Part shown: one piece after another, positions 10,554 through 19,590 of the stretch
Position numbering within the stretch: the stretch's first letter is position 1
Layout of the letters: each line of letters begins with the position of its first letter
Assembly (NCBI GenBank): GCA_947476625.1
Contig: CANJRA010000001.1
Location: 372,001 to 436,000, forward strand
Direction of reading: 5' to 3'
Source of the DNA: Fidelibacterota bacterium
GTDB taxonomy: Bacteria; Pseudomonadota; Alphaproteobacteria; Rhodospirillales; Rhodospirillaceae
Length of the DNA: 64,000 bases
Program-made: the position numbers and the translations under genes
The notes under the pieces: generated by a model
Told to the model about the DNA's origin: nothing
Database searches by the model: none
What the model saw: the letters and a program-made list of their open reading frames with translations, nothing else

Positions 10554-10907
10554 GTGATTCAAACCGTGATTCACGCTGTGATTCCGGCGGGCGCAGCGTT
10601 CAAACAAAATCTCGCACAACTCCCGTCCATCGACGGCGTGCAGCGCATCGACCTGATCGATGGCAAAGGCACCGTGGTCACCAGCATCGAGAACCAGCCG
10701 GGCAAGCAGGGCTCCGTCGCGGTCTACCAATACCTTGGGCAAATGTTTGGCGCCCTCGATGCCAAAGCTGCCGAACACGGCTTGGCTATATTTGCCGAAC
10801 ACACCGCCGATGCCCGCAACCGCCCCGGCGCGCACCCAAACATTGATCGCTTGCTTGCGATCATTGCGGGCGATCCACCGCTGCGGATAGAAGTTGTCCC
10901 CGCCTGA
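10554..10907 (+). CDS. DUF2322-like small conserved protein
   Basis: A product of 117 residues if started at GTG 10554. GTG codons at 10566 and 10578 are also possible, because the start lies in three 12-base near-repeats beginning GTGATTC; a TTG at 10536 would overlap guaA. The core has QNLAQLPSIDGVQRIDL, IENQPGKQGSVAVYQYLGQ and AEHTADARNRPGAHPNID, which I recognise as the DUF2322 pattern of short cytoplasmic proteins known mainly from Beta- and Gammaproteobacteria. No catalytic function is known for the family. It sits directly after guaA, inside the interval bounded by the duplicated guaA end, which suggests that it arrived by transfer. Confidence 0.72.
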   Translation: MIQTVIHAVIPAGAAFKQNLAQLPSIDGVQRIDLIDGKGTVVTSIENQPGKQGSVAVYQYLGQMFGALDAKAAEHGLAIFAEHTADARNRPGAHPNIDRLLAIIAGDPPLRIEVVPA

Positions 10908-10952
10908 GCCGTCAGCGCTCTCCCAGACAGTATCAAACTTAAGAATGCCTCC

Positions 10953-12599
10953 ATGATCCGCCTCGACACCATCAGCAAACAAAACGGCCACCAGATCCTG
11001 TTCATCGATGCGTCGATGGGTATTCAAAAAGGGGAGAAGGTGGGGCTTGTCGGGCCGAACGGGGCGGGCAAGACGACGATTTTTCGAATCATTGCCGGGC
11101 AGGAGCCGCCCGATGACGGTGTTGTGCTGGTCGATGCGGGCATGACTATCGGGTATTTCAGTCAGGACGTCGGCGAGATGTCGGGTCAGACCGCGGTATC
11201 CGCGGTGATGGATGGCGCGGGGCCTTTGAGCACGCTGTCGACGGAAATGGCAGCGCTCGAAGCGACGATGGTTGACCCGGCACAGGCCGACAATATGGAC
11301 GCCCTGGTCACGCGCTACGGCGAAGTGCAGGGACGCTTCGAGGAATTGGGTGGCTATGCGCTTGAGGATCGCGCGCGCGAAGTGCTCGCGGGGCTGAGCT
11401 TCAGCGAAGAGCGCATGGACGGCGATGTCGGTCTGCTCTCGGGCGGCTGGAAGATGCGCGTCGCACTCGCCCGTATTCTTCTGATGAAGCCCGACGGCAT
11501 GTTGCTTGATGAACCGAGCAACCATCTCGATCTTGAGAGCCTGATTTGGCTTGAGGACTTTTTGAAGCGCTACGAGGGCGCGTTGCTGATGACCTCGCAC
11601 GACCGGGAGTTCATGAACCGGATCGTGAACAAGATTGTCGAAATCGACGGCGGGTCGCTCACGACCTATTCGGGCAACTACGATTTCTACGAGCAACAGC
11701 GCGCGCTCACCGAGAAGCAGCGCCAGGCGCAATTCGACCGCCAGCAGGCCATGCTCTCCAAGGAGATTAAGTTCATCGAGCGCTTCAAGGCGCGCGCCTC
11801 GCACGCGGCTCAAGTGCAAAGCCGGGTGAAGAAGCTCGACAAGATCGAGCGCGTCGAGCCGCCCAAACGCCGCCAGTCTATCCAGTTCGAATTCCGCAGC
11901 CCGCCGCGTTCGGGCGACGATGTCGTCAGTTTCAAAAACGTGCACAAGGCTTACGGCAAGCACACGATTTACGCCGATCTCGATTTCCAGCTGTGCCGCA
12001 AGGAACGCTGGTGTGTGCTGGGCGTCAACGGCGCCGGGAAATCGACGCTGTTGAAACTGGTGGCCGGTGCGCATACGCCGGAGCTGGGCACGGCGCCCGA
12101 CAAAGGCACGGTGAAATTAGGCGCCAGCGTGCGCATGGGCTATTTCGCGCAGCACTCGATGGATCTTCTGGACGGCGACGAGACGGTGTTTGAGTCGCTG
12201 GATTCGTCGTTCCCGCAGGCGGGGCAGGGCACCTTGCGCACATTAGCCGGATGCTTCGGCTTCTCGGGCGATGATGTTGAAAAGCCGTGCCGCGTGTTGT
12301 CGGGCGGCGAGAAGGCGCGTCTTGTCATGGCCAAGATGTTGTACGACCCGCCGAATTTCCTGGTGCTGGACGAGCCGACCAACCACTTGGACATGGCGAC
12401 CAAAGAGATGCTGGTCGCCGCACTCGCGGAATTCGAAGGCACCATGCTGTTCGTCTCGCACGACCGCCACTTCCTGGCCAAACTCTCCAACCGCGTTTTG
12501 GAACTCACCCCCGAGGGCCTGCATCAATACGGCGGCGGCTACACAGAATATGTAGCGCGCACGGGCCATGAAGCACCGGGACTGCATCCGGGCGGGTAA
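10953..12599 (+). CDS. ABC-F family ATPase (YbiT/Uup type)
   Basis: This 548-residue protein has two ABC ATPase domains and no membrane segments. The first Walker A is GLVGPNGAGKTTIFRI near residue 34 with signature LLSGGWKMRVALA. The second Walker A is LGVNGAGKSTLLKL, with signature VLSGGEKARLVMAKML and Walker B FLVLDEPTNHLD. A basic linker of about 80 residues (FIERFKARASHAAQVQSR) separates them. ABC-F proteins bind the ribosomal E site and relieve stalling or give antibiotic protection. The N-terminus MIRLDTISKQNGHQILFID is closest to the YbiT type. Its TAA stop sits at the border of the second guaA-end repeat. Confidence 0.9.
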   Translation: MIRLDTISKQNGHQILFIDASMGIQKGEKVGLVGPNGAGKTTIFRIIAGQEPPDDGVVLVDAGMTIGYFSQDVGEMSGQTAVSAVMDGAGPLSTLSTEMAALEATMVDPAQADNMDALVTRYGEVQGRFEELGGYALEDRAREVLAGLSFSEERMDGDVGLLSGGWKMRVALARILLMKPDGMLLDEPSNHLDLESLIWLEDFLKRYEGALLMTSHDREFMNRIVNKIVEIDGGSLTTYSGNYDFYEQQRALTEKQRQAQFDRQQAMLSKEIKFIERFKARASHAAQVQSRVKKLDKIERVEPPKRRQSIQFEFRSPPRSGDDVVSFKNVHKAYGKHTIYADLDFQLCRKERWCVLGVNGAGKSTLLKLVAGAHTPELGTAPDKGTVKLGASVRMGYFAQHSMDLLDGDETVFESLDSSFPQAGQGTLRTLAGCFGFSGDDVEKPCRVLSGGEKARLVMAKMLYDPPNFLVLDEPTNHLDMATKEMLVAALAEFEGTMLFVSHDRHFLAKLSNRVLELTPEGLHQYGGGYTEYVARTGHEAPGLHPGG

Positions 12600-12662
12600 G
12601 GCGTCAACCGCGTCACCTACGATGTGACGAGCACGCCACCCGGCAAGATTGAGTGGAAGTAA
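12598..12662 (+). repeat. Direct repeat copy 2: diverged remnant of a guaA 3' end
   Basis: Translated in frame it reads [20 protein letters not shown] and stop, against [20 protein letters not shown] in guaA. Excluding the stop codon, five of the eight differences are silent third-position changes, so this piece evolved as part of a real guaA gene before it was cut off. It has no start codon and no upstream guaA sequence. It most likely is the displaced original gene end, or one brought by an inserted element (an attR-like scar). Confidence 0.8.
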
Positions 12663-12952
12663 CTTCTCCCCTATTTCACGATGAATCCGTGCGTTTATAG
12701 GCGCGCCACGGTGCAATACATCGCCTGTACCGAATGTAACGCTAATATATGGGAACGTTAGAGCGCTGTATGTCGTTCTCCCTCCGACCTACACGCGGCT
12801 TTACGCCCAGCAACTTCGGACGCGCCTTTTAGCGCACCCGCTTATTGCGGCGTCACCTGCTTAGCCAGCATATCAGTCTTCCAGACGTCTCGGGAAATGG
12901 GCGATGTGTTCGCGCATTTCTTCGGCCCGCTTCCAAGAAAGCAATATCGATC

Positions 12953-15900
12953 ATGAACTCCTTCCAACGCCAAAGGGCGGCGGGCCACGCACGTCGGTCC
13001 GTAAGACATCGCGCGCGGACATCTGTAGCGATCTTAATTCTCGGACCGACTCTTTGTGTCGTAGCCCCAAAAATTTCTTTCGCCCAATGTAGTGCGGCAG
13101 GCACCCTCATGCAGGGCGTCCCGGTAGTTTGCTCCGGCGAGCAGACGACAATCGTCGGGCAGGGTCCTGGCGCCGACAACGTTGTTCTAACCGCCAATGA
13201 CGGTGCGCAAATAACCGTCTAAAACACAAACGCGATCAGTCTTGGGGACAACGCGACAATAATACTTGGCACGGCGGGGCCTGCGCCCGGCGGCGCGGCC
13301 GCAAATCCGGCAGTTGTCGTGCAGACAACCACGAATGCCGGTGCGGGCGGCGGTCGATACGGCAACGGAAGCAATACAATCGACGCGGGTTCGAACAGCG
13401 TGATCATCGTCAATAGGAACGCATCGGTGATCGCCGTCGGCACGCAGTTCACGTCCGAAGCGATAAATTTCTTCGGGTCCGGCAATACCGTTATCAATTA
13501 CGGACTGATACGAGGCGGTCCGAGTTCCGCGATATTCTTCGAGAACGTCAATACTGCCGCCGCCAGTCCGCGCAATAAGGTCGATAACTTCAGCACCATC
13601 GAGCTGATTGGCGTGGGCGTGATCAATCCCACAACCGGCACGCAAGCTGTGGGCAGCTTCAATAACGTGGGTATTGATTTTATCAATGAGAGCGGCGCAA
13701 AGGTCGTCGGCAATCTCGTTTTCCAGGGCGGTTCGGATCGCGTTATCCTCAATCCGACATCATCGATCTCAGGCGATCTCGATGGCGGCGGCGGCATTAA
13801 TAGTTTGACGCTCAATGCTTCGGGAGTGTCGGTGGATACATTTGCCGGCCAGCTCCAAAATTTCCAGTCGTTGGATAAAACCGGCACGGGGACTTGGACG
13901 CTCACCGGGGCCATCGGCAACAATACGTCCGCGGGGTCGGCTCCTTTGGCTGTCAGTGTCGTGGGTGGAAAGCTCGTCCTCACCGGGAACAATACCAACT
14001 TCAACGGCAGCGCCGCGATCAATCCAGGCACCAGCTTAGGTGTCGCGGGATCAGATTTGTCCGCTACGTTGGAAGCGCGCACACAGAGTCTTCCGCCGCT
14101 GATTACGAATCATGGCACTTTGCTTCTCAATCAATTCTCCCCCGACGGCAATCAGTCTCGCGACGGCGCATATGCCGGTGTGGTGCAAGGGACGGGCGCT
14201 CTTATCAAGATCGGCGACGGCACCGCGATTTTGAACTCTGACAACACGTTTACCGGTCCTACAACCGTAAGGGCCGGCGCGCTGGCGATTGGCGATGCAG
14301 GGCATGCTTCGGCGGTTCTGTCCGGTGGCGGCACCGTGACCGTTGGGCCCGGCGCGACTCTTGGCGGGTTCGGTCGCGTGGCCGGCAGCGTGATGAACAG
14401 CGGCACCGTCGCCGCCGGGAATGCTCTGGGAGCGTTCGCGGCATCACCGTCTGGCGTTTTCACGATAGAAGGCACGTTGCGAAATCAGGCCGTAGTAAAA
14501 GTCGATGGAGCGTCTATCGGCAATACGCTTCTGGTTCGCGGCGATTATATAAGCGCAGGTGGTACGCTGACGCTCAATTCGTTTTTGAATGCCGGCGGGC
14601 CGCTATCCAATCAATTCACCGATAGGCTTTTGATCGGAGGCAGCGCCAGTGGAAGCACGGCCGTGCGCGTTACCGGAAGCGGGTCGGGCGCGCTGACAAG
14701 CACGGGGCGTCCGACGGCATCCGATGGCATTTCGCTCATCCAGGTTGCCGGAGCATCGTCGGCAACAGCCTTTACGCTTTCCGGGGGGTACGTCAACAAT
14801 GGCACGCCATTTCAGTATCGCCTCGTCGCGTATGGGCCGGGTTCAGTCAACGGTTCCGCCGCGGCTTCGCAACGCCTTCTGAGCGGTGCATCTCCCTACT
14901 GGGACTATCGTCTGCAGAGTGCATTCGTGAGTCCCACGGGGCCGGTCGAGCCTCCGGTCATACCGCCCGATCCGAATATGCCTATTCTCCCTGTTGTTGA
15001 GCGCCCACAGGTGGCGCCTCAGGTGCCCGGGTATGTCACTACACCAACCGTTCTGTTCAATCTCGGGATTCAAGACTTGGATAGCCTGCATCGCCGCTTG
15101 GGCGAGATTCGCGATTCTCGGCATCTTGAAGAAGCGCGCGGCGGCGAGGTGTTTGCGCGCACGTTCGGTGGACGTCTTGCATACACGTCGGGTCAGAGTT
15201 TTCAAGACTACGGATTTTCCTCAACTCAACATTTTTCAGCGGTTCAAGTCGGCATCAACCGTACCGTCGTGGAATCGAGCGGCGGCACTTTACGAATGGG
15301 ATGGGCAGGTACCGCGGCCAAGCTGACATTCACGCCTTATTCTGCCGATGGAGAAAGCAGCGGTGAATTCCACTCCAAAACGGTTTCCGGCATTGCTACA
15401 TGGCAATCCGATGCCGGCTGGTATCTCGATGGTATTATCGCGGCCGGATTCTTCAATGGGCAGGTTGCCGCGGCTACGCGAACCCCGGCAGATATAAAGG
15501 GCGCTTCACTCGCGGCGTCGGTTTAAGCGGGCTATCCGGTTTCGATCGGTTCGCATGGCCTTGCGATTGAGCCTCAAGTTCAAGTCACATATCAGCGACT
15601 GGATTTCAAGCGTATGCGCGATGCCGACGGCATCGACTTGAACCTCTCCAGTCCTGATCAAGGGGTTTTCCTTGCTGGTGCGCGCCTCACGCGCCAATTC
15701 GTTGCGGACGGCCGCGGCACTGTCTTCACGCCGTATTTAAAAGCTAATCTATTGCAGGAAATTGGTGGCGGGAACGACATACAGCTGAGTGGGGTTACGT
15801 TTACCACAGGCCGTTTTGGCAGAGCCCTGCAAGTTGGCGGGGGCATGACGGGTGCGGTCACGCCACGCCTGTCGCTCCACACCGATCTTGCATGGCAACA

Positions 15901-15973
15901 TGAACTCGGCAACGTAGGTGGGTCGCGCGGCTGGGTCGCAAACGTGGGCCTGCGGTACACTTTCGGAAATTGA
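12953..15973 (+). pseudogene. Autotransporter (type V secretion) with two in-frame TAA stops
   Basis: One frame runs 1007 codons from ATG 12953 with no frameshift, but TAA interrupts it at 13220-13222 (codon 90) and at 15524-15526 (codon 858). The parts are classic: a basic long signal peptide with a hydrophobic core (SVAILILGPTLCVVAP) and a likely cleavage site after SFAQ, an N/G/T-rich beta-helix passenger with PATR-like repeats such as LNSDNTFTGPTTVRAGAL, then a beta-barrel ending VGLRYTFGN. The sequence around the stops (AQITV-stop-NTNAISLG and LAASV-stop-AGYPVSIG) reads on naturally, as if CAA or GAA had become TAA. The 290 bases upstream show only a short inverted repeat (TAACG...CGTTA) and no other gene. 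Unless the stops are read through, no barrel is made and nothing is displayed. Confidence 0.85.
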
Positions 15974-16042
15974 CAAGGCGGGTGAGCCAACTTTAAATGC
16001 TGCGCAATTCCCGCATGAGTATTGTCGAATAGGAATAGAGAC

Positions 16043-17230
16043 GTGACAGCGACGCCGACGGCCAAGCTTCTGCTCCTCGGCTCCGGCGAACTTGGCCGCG
16101 AGTTTGTCATCTCCGCCAAGCGCCTCGGGGCGTATGTCATCGCCTGCGACAGTTACGCCGGTGCGCCCGCCATGCAGCTGGCCGACGCGCACGAGATTTT
16201 CTCCATGCTCGACGGCGCGGCGCTCAGCGCCGCCATCGACAAACATAAGCCCGACTTCGTGGTGCCCGAGATCGAAGCTATCCGCACCGAAACGCTGAAG
16301 GAATACGAGGGTCGCGGTCAGAAAGTTGTGCCCAGCGCGCGCGCTGCGCTCATGACCATGAACCGCGACCGCATCAGAGAAGTCGCGGCGGTCGAGCTGG
16401 GCGTGCCGACCTCGAAATATCTCTACGCAGAAACGCTCGAAGAAATGCGCGCCGCTGTGATCACGGTGGGTATGCCGTGTGTCGTGAAGCCGGTGATGTC
16501 GTCTTCGGGCAAGGGCCAGAGCACGGTAAAGACCGCCGAAGATATCGATAAAGCCTGGCACTATGCAGTCGCGGGCATGCGCGGTGACCGCCAGCGCGTC
16601 ATCGTCGAGGCCTTCATCGCATTTGATTATGAAATTACGTTACTCACCATCCGCACACGCGATGGCGTGATTTTCTGTGAACCTATCGGCCATCGTCAGG
16701 AGCGCGGCGACTATCAAGAAAGCTGGCAGCCGACAGACATGTCGGCCAAAGCGCTGCGCGCTGCCCAGGATATGGCGAAAGCTGTGGTCGATAACCTCGG
16801 CGGCTATGGTCTTTTCGGTGTTGAATTCTTCGTCGTCGGCGACGACGTGATTTTTTCCGAGCTTAGCCCGCGCCCGCACGATACCGGCATGGTGACGCTG
16901 ATTTCCCAGAACCTCACCGAGTTTGATTTGCACGCACGTGCGATTCTCGGTTTGCCGATTCCCAGCATCACCCAAAACGGCGCGGCCGCTTCGGCGGTCA
17001 TCCTTGCCGACCGCGACGCCGAGGAATTTGCCATCACCGGGCTCGATACAGCGCTGCTGCCACAGCAACAGGGCATCGATATCGACGTGCGTATTTTCGG
17101 CAAGCCTACCACCCGTGCCTACCGGCGCATGGGGGTTGCGCTGGCGCTGGCGCGGAACGGGAATACAGACGACGCCCGCGCCGCCGCGCGTGCTGCCGCG
17201 GCGCGCGTGAAAATTCAGTACCGGGATTGA
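16043..17230 (+). CDS. purT: Formate-dependent phosphoribosylglycinamide formyltransferase PurT
   Basis: PurT forms formyl-GAR from GAR, formate and ATP, the folate-independent route for the third step of purine synthesis. The 395 residues match the family length (E. coli 392). LLLLGSGELGREFVISAKRLG near the N-terminus, VVKPVMSSSGKGQS in the ATP-grasp domain and FSELSPRPHDTGMVTL near the Mg-binding site are diagnostic. I chose GTG 16043, with AGGA 8 bases upstream; a TTG at 16022 is in frame but less likely. It is a single-gene unit close behind the autotransporter remnant. With guaA, guaB and purF it adds to the purine genes of this region. Confidence 0.95.
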   Translation: MTATPTAKLLLLGSGELGREFVISAKRLGAYVIACDSYAGAPAMQLADAHEIFSMLDGAALSAAIDKHKPDFVVPEIEAIRTETLKEYEGRGQKVVPSARAALMTMNRDRIREVAAVELGVPTSKYLYAETLEEMRAAVITVGMPCVVKPVMSSSGKGQSTVKTAEDIDKAWHYAVAGMRGDRQRVIVEAFIAFDYEITLLTIRTRDGVIFCEPIGHRQERGDYQESWQPTDMSAKALRAAQDMAKAVVDNLGGYGLFGVEFFVVGDDVIFSELSPRPHDTGMVTLISQNLTEFDLHARAILGLPIPSITQNGAAASAVILADRDAEEFAITGLDTALLPQQQGIDIDVRIFGKPTTRAYRRMGVALALARNGNTDDARAAARAAAARVKIQYRD

Positions 17231-17365
17231 TCGCGGAGGAGCGACTTTCTACCGCCGGTCGGAGCACCCTAAAACCATTCATGACTTTCGTTTAATGCGC
17301 GGCTTGCTCCGGTAGGGGGGCCGGCGTGCAGCGGCATCGTTTGTTACACGCCAAGGAGCGCTGCT

Positions 17366-17755
17366 GTGGCAAACGTCCTACTCGTCGAAGATCAGCCGTT
17401 AATTTTCACCATTATCCGCGCCTTTTTTGGCGGGACGCAGCATGTCGTGCGCGCGGTGGAAACGGGTACGGCGGCGGTGATGGCGGTGCTGAGCGAAAAG
17501 CCCGACGTCATCATTACCGATCTGCAGCTGCCTGATATGAAAGGCTTAGAACTGCTTCAGATCATGCATGACGAATACCACATTCCGGTCGTGGTGATGT
17601 CCGGTCCAAGCATCGCCGATGAAGAAGATGAGATTTCAACGGCCCTCAAAATGGGTGCGTGCGCCGCGCTGCTAAAGCCGGTATCGCGCGAACAAGTGCT
17701 TTCGACGGTTCACCGCGTCCTCGCGGGATCATACGCCGGATCGGCGGCCTCCTGA
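17366..17755 (+). CDS. Stand-alone response-regulator receiver domain (CheY-like)
   Basis: The 129 residues form one receiver domain and no output domain. VLLVEDQPLIFTII carries the acidic pair, IITDLQLPDMKG carries the phospho-acceptor Asp at about residue 52, VVVMSGPS holds the conserved Ser/Thr position and LLKPVSREQVL carries the conserved Lys. The GTG start follows AAGGAG. Such proteins act by binding a partner, for example a flagellar switch, kinase or phosphatase. No kinase gene is nearby, so the pathway is unknown. Confidence 0.85.
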   Translation: MANVLLVEDQPLIFTIIRAFFGGTQHVVRAVETGTAAVMAVLSEKPDVIITDLQLPDMKGLELLQIMHDEYHIPVVVMSGPSIADEEDEISTALKMGACAALLKPVSREQVLSTVHRVLAGSYAGSAAS

Positions 17756-17828
17756 CGGCGTGACGTGTCGACTTAGAGCGGGCTAAACTCGCCGATTCCG
17801 CCGCCCTCGTCAGCATTTGAACCCCGCG

Positions 17829-18179
17829 ATGACATTGAAACTCTACGGCATCAAGAATTGCGACACCGTCAAAAAAGCCTGCGCTTGGCTCGACGGAAAG
17901 AATATCGCTTACGAATTTCACGACTACAAAACCGCCGGCGTCGACAAGGCGCGGCTGCAGCGCTGGGCCGACGAAGTCGGCTGGGACGTTCTGCTCAATC
18001 GCGCGGGTACGACGTTCCGCAAGTTGCCCGATGCCGATAAAACGAAACTCGACCTCGCCAAGGCGCTGAAACTGATGGTCGATCAGCCGTCGATGATCAA
18101 ACGGCCGGTCGTAGAGGGTGCTGGGGCGTTATTGGTGAGCTTTAAGCCCGCGCTCTTTGAAAAGAGTCTGAAGCGCTAA
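17829..18179 (+). CDS. ArsC/Spx-family protein (YffB-like)
   Basis: Of thioredoxin-like fold, 116 residues long. GIKNCDTVKKACAWLD at the N-terminus has the single active-site-type Cys of the family, and LLNRAGTTFRKLP and MIKRPVVEG are the usual later motifs. YffB-type proteins resemble arsenate reductase, but the name covers glutathione-linked reductases of unclear substrate and Spx-like regulators. No arsenic-resistance genes surround it, so arsenate reduction is not implied. ATG 17829 is preferred over TTG 17817 because the fold begins at MTLKLYGIKNC. Confidence 0.85.
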   Translation: MTLKLYGIKNCDTVKKACAWLDGKNIAYEFHDYKTAGVDKARLQRWADEVGWDVLLNRAGTTFRKLPDADKTKLDLAKALKLMVDQPSMIKRPVVEGAGALLVSFKPALFEKSLKR

Positions 18180-18181
18180 TG

Positions 18182-18250
18182 TACCGCCGGGGAGGCGGAG
18201 CGCCGGCCTCCACATCGCGCCCGTGAGGCGCGCCTGGAAGGCCGGCGGTA
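18182..18250. terminator. GC-rich nested inverted repeats between convergent genes
   Basis: Outer arms TACCGCCGG (18182-18190) and CCGGCGGTA (18242-18250) are perfect complements. A competing pair CGCCGGCCT (18201-18209) and AGGCCGGCG (18239-18247) encloses a further small hairpin CGCGCC/GGCGCG. It lies just past the stop of the Spx-like gene and just past the stop of the small minus-strand gene, so it may end transcription from both sides. No U-run is present on either strand. Confidence 0.45.
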
Positions 18251-18254
18251 TCGG

Positions 18255-18332
18255 CTAGAATACCGAGTAGAACGAGGTGAATACGGTTGCGGCCATGCCG
18301 TTCTCGAACACTTCAGCGAACCGGGTCTGCAT
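18255..18332 (-). CDS. Possible 25-residue peptide gene
   Basis: ATG at 18332 with AGGAG 8 bases upstream opens a frame of 25 codons ending in TAG. The peptide starts MQTRFAEVFENGMAAT and ends VFTSFYSVF: a short charged head, then a hydrophobic aromatic tail that could insert in a membrane or be a processed precursor. Upstream, on the same strand, are a palindromic operator-like site and a repeated 11-mer; downstream is a strong hairpin. That is the layout of a real small transcription unit, but there is no homology evidence. It could also be the leader of something not seen here. No family recognised. Confidence 0.4.
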   Translation of the reverse strand: MQTRFAEVFENGMAATVFTSFYSVF

Positions 18333-18393
18333 AATGAATCTCCTAACAAACTAAAGACGCGTTGCCCTTCTGGAGACCAATAATATGCGCATC

Positions 18394-18487
18394 GGTTTAT
18401 ACCGCAATGCACAATGGCGCATGCCGGGCTTGTGCTCCATGCATGACTAACGGCTAGTTAGTTCATTGATTCGTAAGGTTTATACCG
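18394..18487. repeat. Two copies of GGTTTATACCG
   Basis: The 11-mer occurs at 18394-18404 and 18477-18487, about 83 bases apart, each with an internal dyad GGT-TTATA-CC. Both are in the gene-free stretch upstream of the possible 25-residue peptide gene and downstream of the DUF2794 gene. They may be binding sites for one regulator, but chance cannot be excluded. Confidence 0.35.
18446..18462. promoter_or_regulatory. Operator-like palindrome ACTAAC-N5-GTTAGT
   Basis: This is a perfect 6-base inverted repeat with a 5-base spacer. The shape resembles sites for TetR-type or other dimeric repressors. It lies 114 bases upstream of the start of the possible small peptide gene, read on the minus strand. 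No regulator gene is adjacent. Confidence 0.35.
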
Positions 18488-18547
18488 GTTCTATCGGCAC
18501 GCATATAAAAGGGTGCAGTGCGAAAATGGCGGCTTTTATATGTTGAT

Positions 18548-18931
18548 TTAGCCTGTGACGACCCGGAGGGGGCGGTCGAAAACCGCTAAAACATCGTCCA
18601 ATGTGTGACTTTGGCACAGCTTATGTTGCCGGTTTGACACCACATATTGACCGTGTTTGGCCGATTTTCCGCCTTTTTTACCCAGAGCCAGCTTGGAGAT
18701 CACGAACAGCGGCTGCTCCTGGCTGTGACGAAACACCGCGAAAGTCGCGGCTTCTGATCCCATACCGATGGCATAGTCGCGCCATTCGCCTTTGCTGACG
18801 CGAGACGCATAAAGGCCCAGGAGGCGGTTTAGTTCGGGGCGGGTAAAATGAAGGTACGGCGCTCGGCGGCGGTGGTCCGAAAGACGAACCACTCCAGGCA
18901 TCGGCCCTGTTGGGGGCCTTTCCGACGTCAA
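18548..18931 (-). CDS. DUF2794 family protein
   Basis: At 127 residues, with FTRPELNRLLGLYASRVSKG, GEWRDYAIGMGSEAATFAVF and RHSQEQPLFVISKLALGKKG, the sequence matches the DUF2794 pattern that is nearly confined to Alphaproteobacteria. It has no signal peptide or membrane segment. Function is unknown. In other genomes it is usually a single small gene, as here. The stop lies 215 bases before the possible peptide gene on the same strand. Confidence 0.8.
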   Translation of the reverse strand: MTSERPPTGPMPGVVRLSDHRRRAPYLHFTRPELNRLLGLYASRVSKGEWRDYAIGMGSEAATFAVFRHSQEQPLFVISKLALGKKGGKSAKHGQYVVSNRQHKLCQSHTLDDVLAVFDRPLRVVTG

Positions 18932-19003
18932 ATCAGACCTCTAAGGCGCATAACGTCATCTTTTCAGACTGTTTAGGGCGGATCAAGAGGTGATCCGGCG
19001 GAA

Positions 19004-19291
19004 TCAGTAGCCCGAGGAGCCCAATTCCTGATTTTTGCGGTCTTGATCCTGGCGGTCGAAGCAGTTGGCGACGCCAATCGTGGCATAGCAGTAACGGCTC
19101 ACCCGCTCTGTATTCTCGTTCGCCGGACGGGTATTGCACGCCACGTCGGAGACACGGCCGTCGTGGTTGGTGCACTGAAAGCCAAAGGCCTGCTGGTAAA
19201 TCACGTCGGGGTCCCCGGCGCAGCCAGACAGGCCAATCATCACCATTCCAACGGCGCAAACAGCAGCGGAAAGCCAAAAAAAGCGGGACAT
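19004..19291 (-). CDS. Small secreted lipoprotein, function unknown
   Basis: It has 95 residues from ATG 19291 with GAGG 8 bases upstream; a longer frame to 19603 exists but its extra part looks non-coding. The N-terminus is a lipoprotein signal with lipobox LSGC (Cys at about residue 27). The mature part has four more cysteines (GFQCTNHDGR, VACNTRPANEN, RYCYATIGVANCFDRQ), which could form two disulfides in the periplasm. It ends in a charged tail. No family recognised. It is divergent from the yfgM-like gene. Confidence 0.7.
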   Translation of the reverse strand: MSRFFWLSAAVCAVGMVMIGLSGCAGDPDVIYQQAFGFQCTNHDGRVSDVACNTRPANENTERVSRYCYATIGVANCFDRQDQDRKNQELGSSGY

Positions 19292-19590
19292 TCTAGACCT
19301 CGTTTGGTACCGGGCCGCAGCCTGACATGACAGAAATCGGCCCATCATCCAGTCTCCCCGGGGATGGTTAATATTCCCTAAAATACGGACCGCGCACCAT
19401 CTATGCCGGGCACCTCGCAAGCTTACCCCTTTGAATTGCCTTAGCGGCTTCAAGTCATTATGTTCGGGCACGTTTTTAGCCCGCCCCCCGAGGGGTCCGA
19501 CCCGCTGGCCCCATAAGGACCGGAGGGATGGTGCGCTCGGTGCCCAAAAGCCCCGGGTGTTCGCGCCCGAGAGTAAGAGGAAATTCCCCG

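Noticed and set aside
10491-12074. A 527-codon open frame on the minus strand opposite the DUF2322-like and ABC-F genes
   Set aside because: It is antisense to two genes with clear domain motifs, has no ribosome binding site and no recognisable domain; long antisense frames are expected at this GC content.
12845-12952. Earlier start for the autotransporter frame
   Set aside because: The part before 12953 lacks signal-peptide character, and the typical basic n-region begins at 12953.
17829-18179. Arsenate reductase as a specific function of the ArsC-like gene
   Set aside because: Only the fold is supported; no arsR, arsB or acr3 genes are nearby and the sequence fits the YffB/Spx group.
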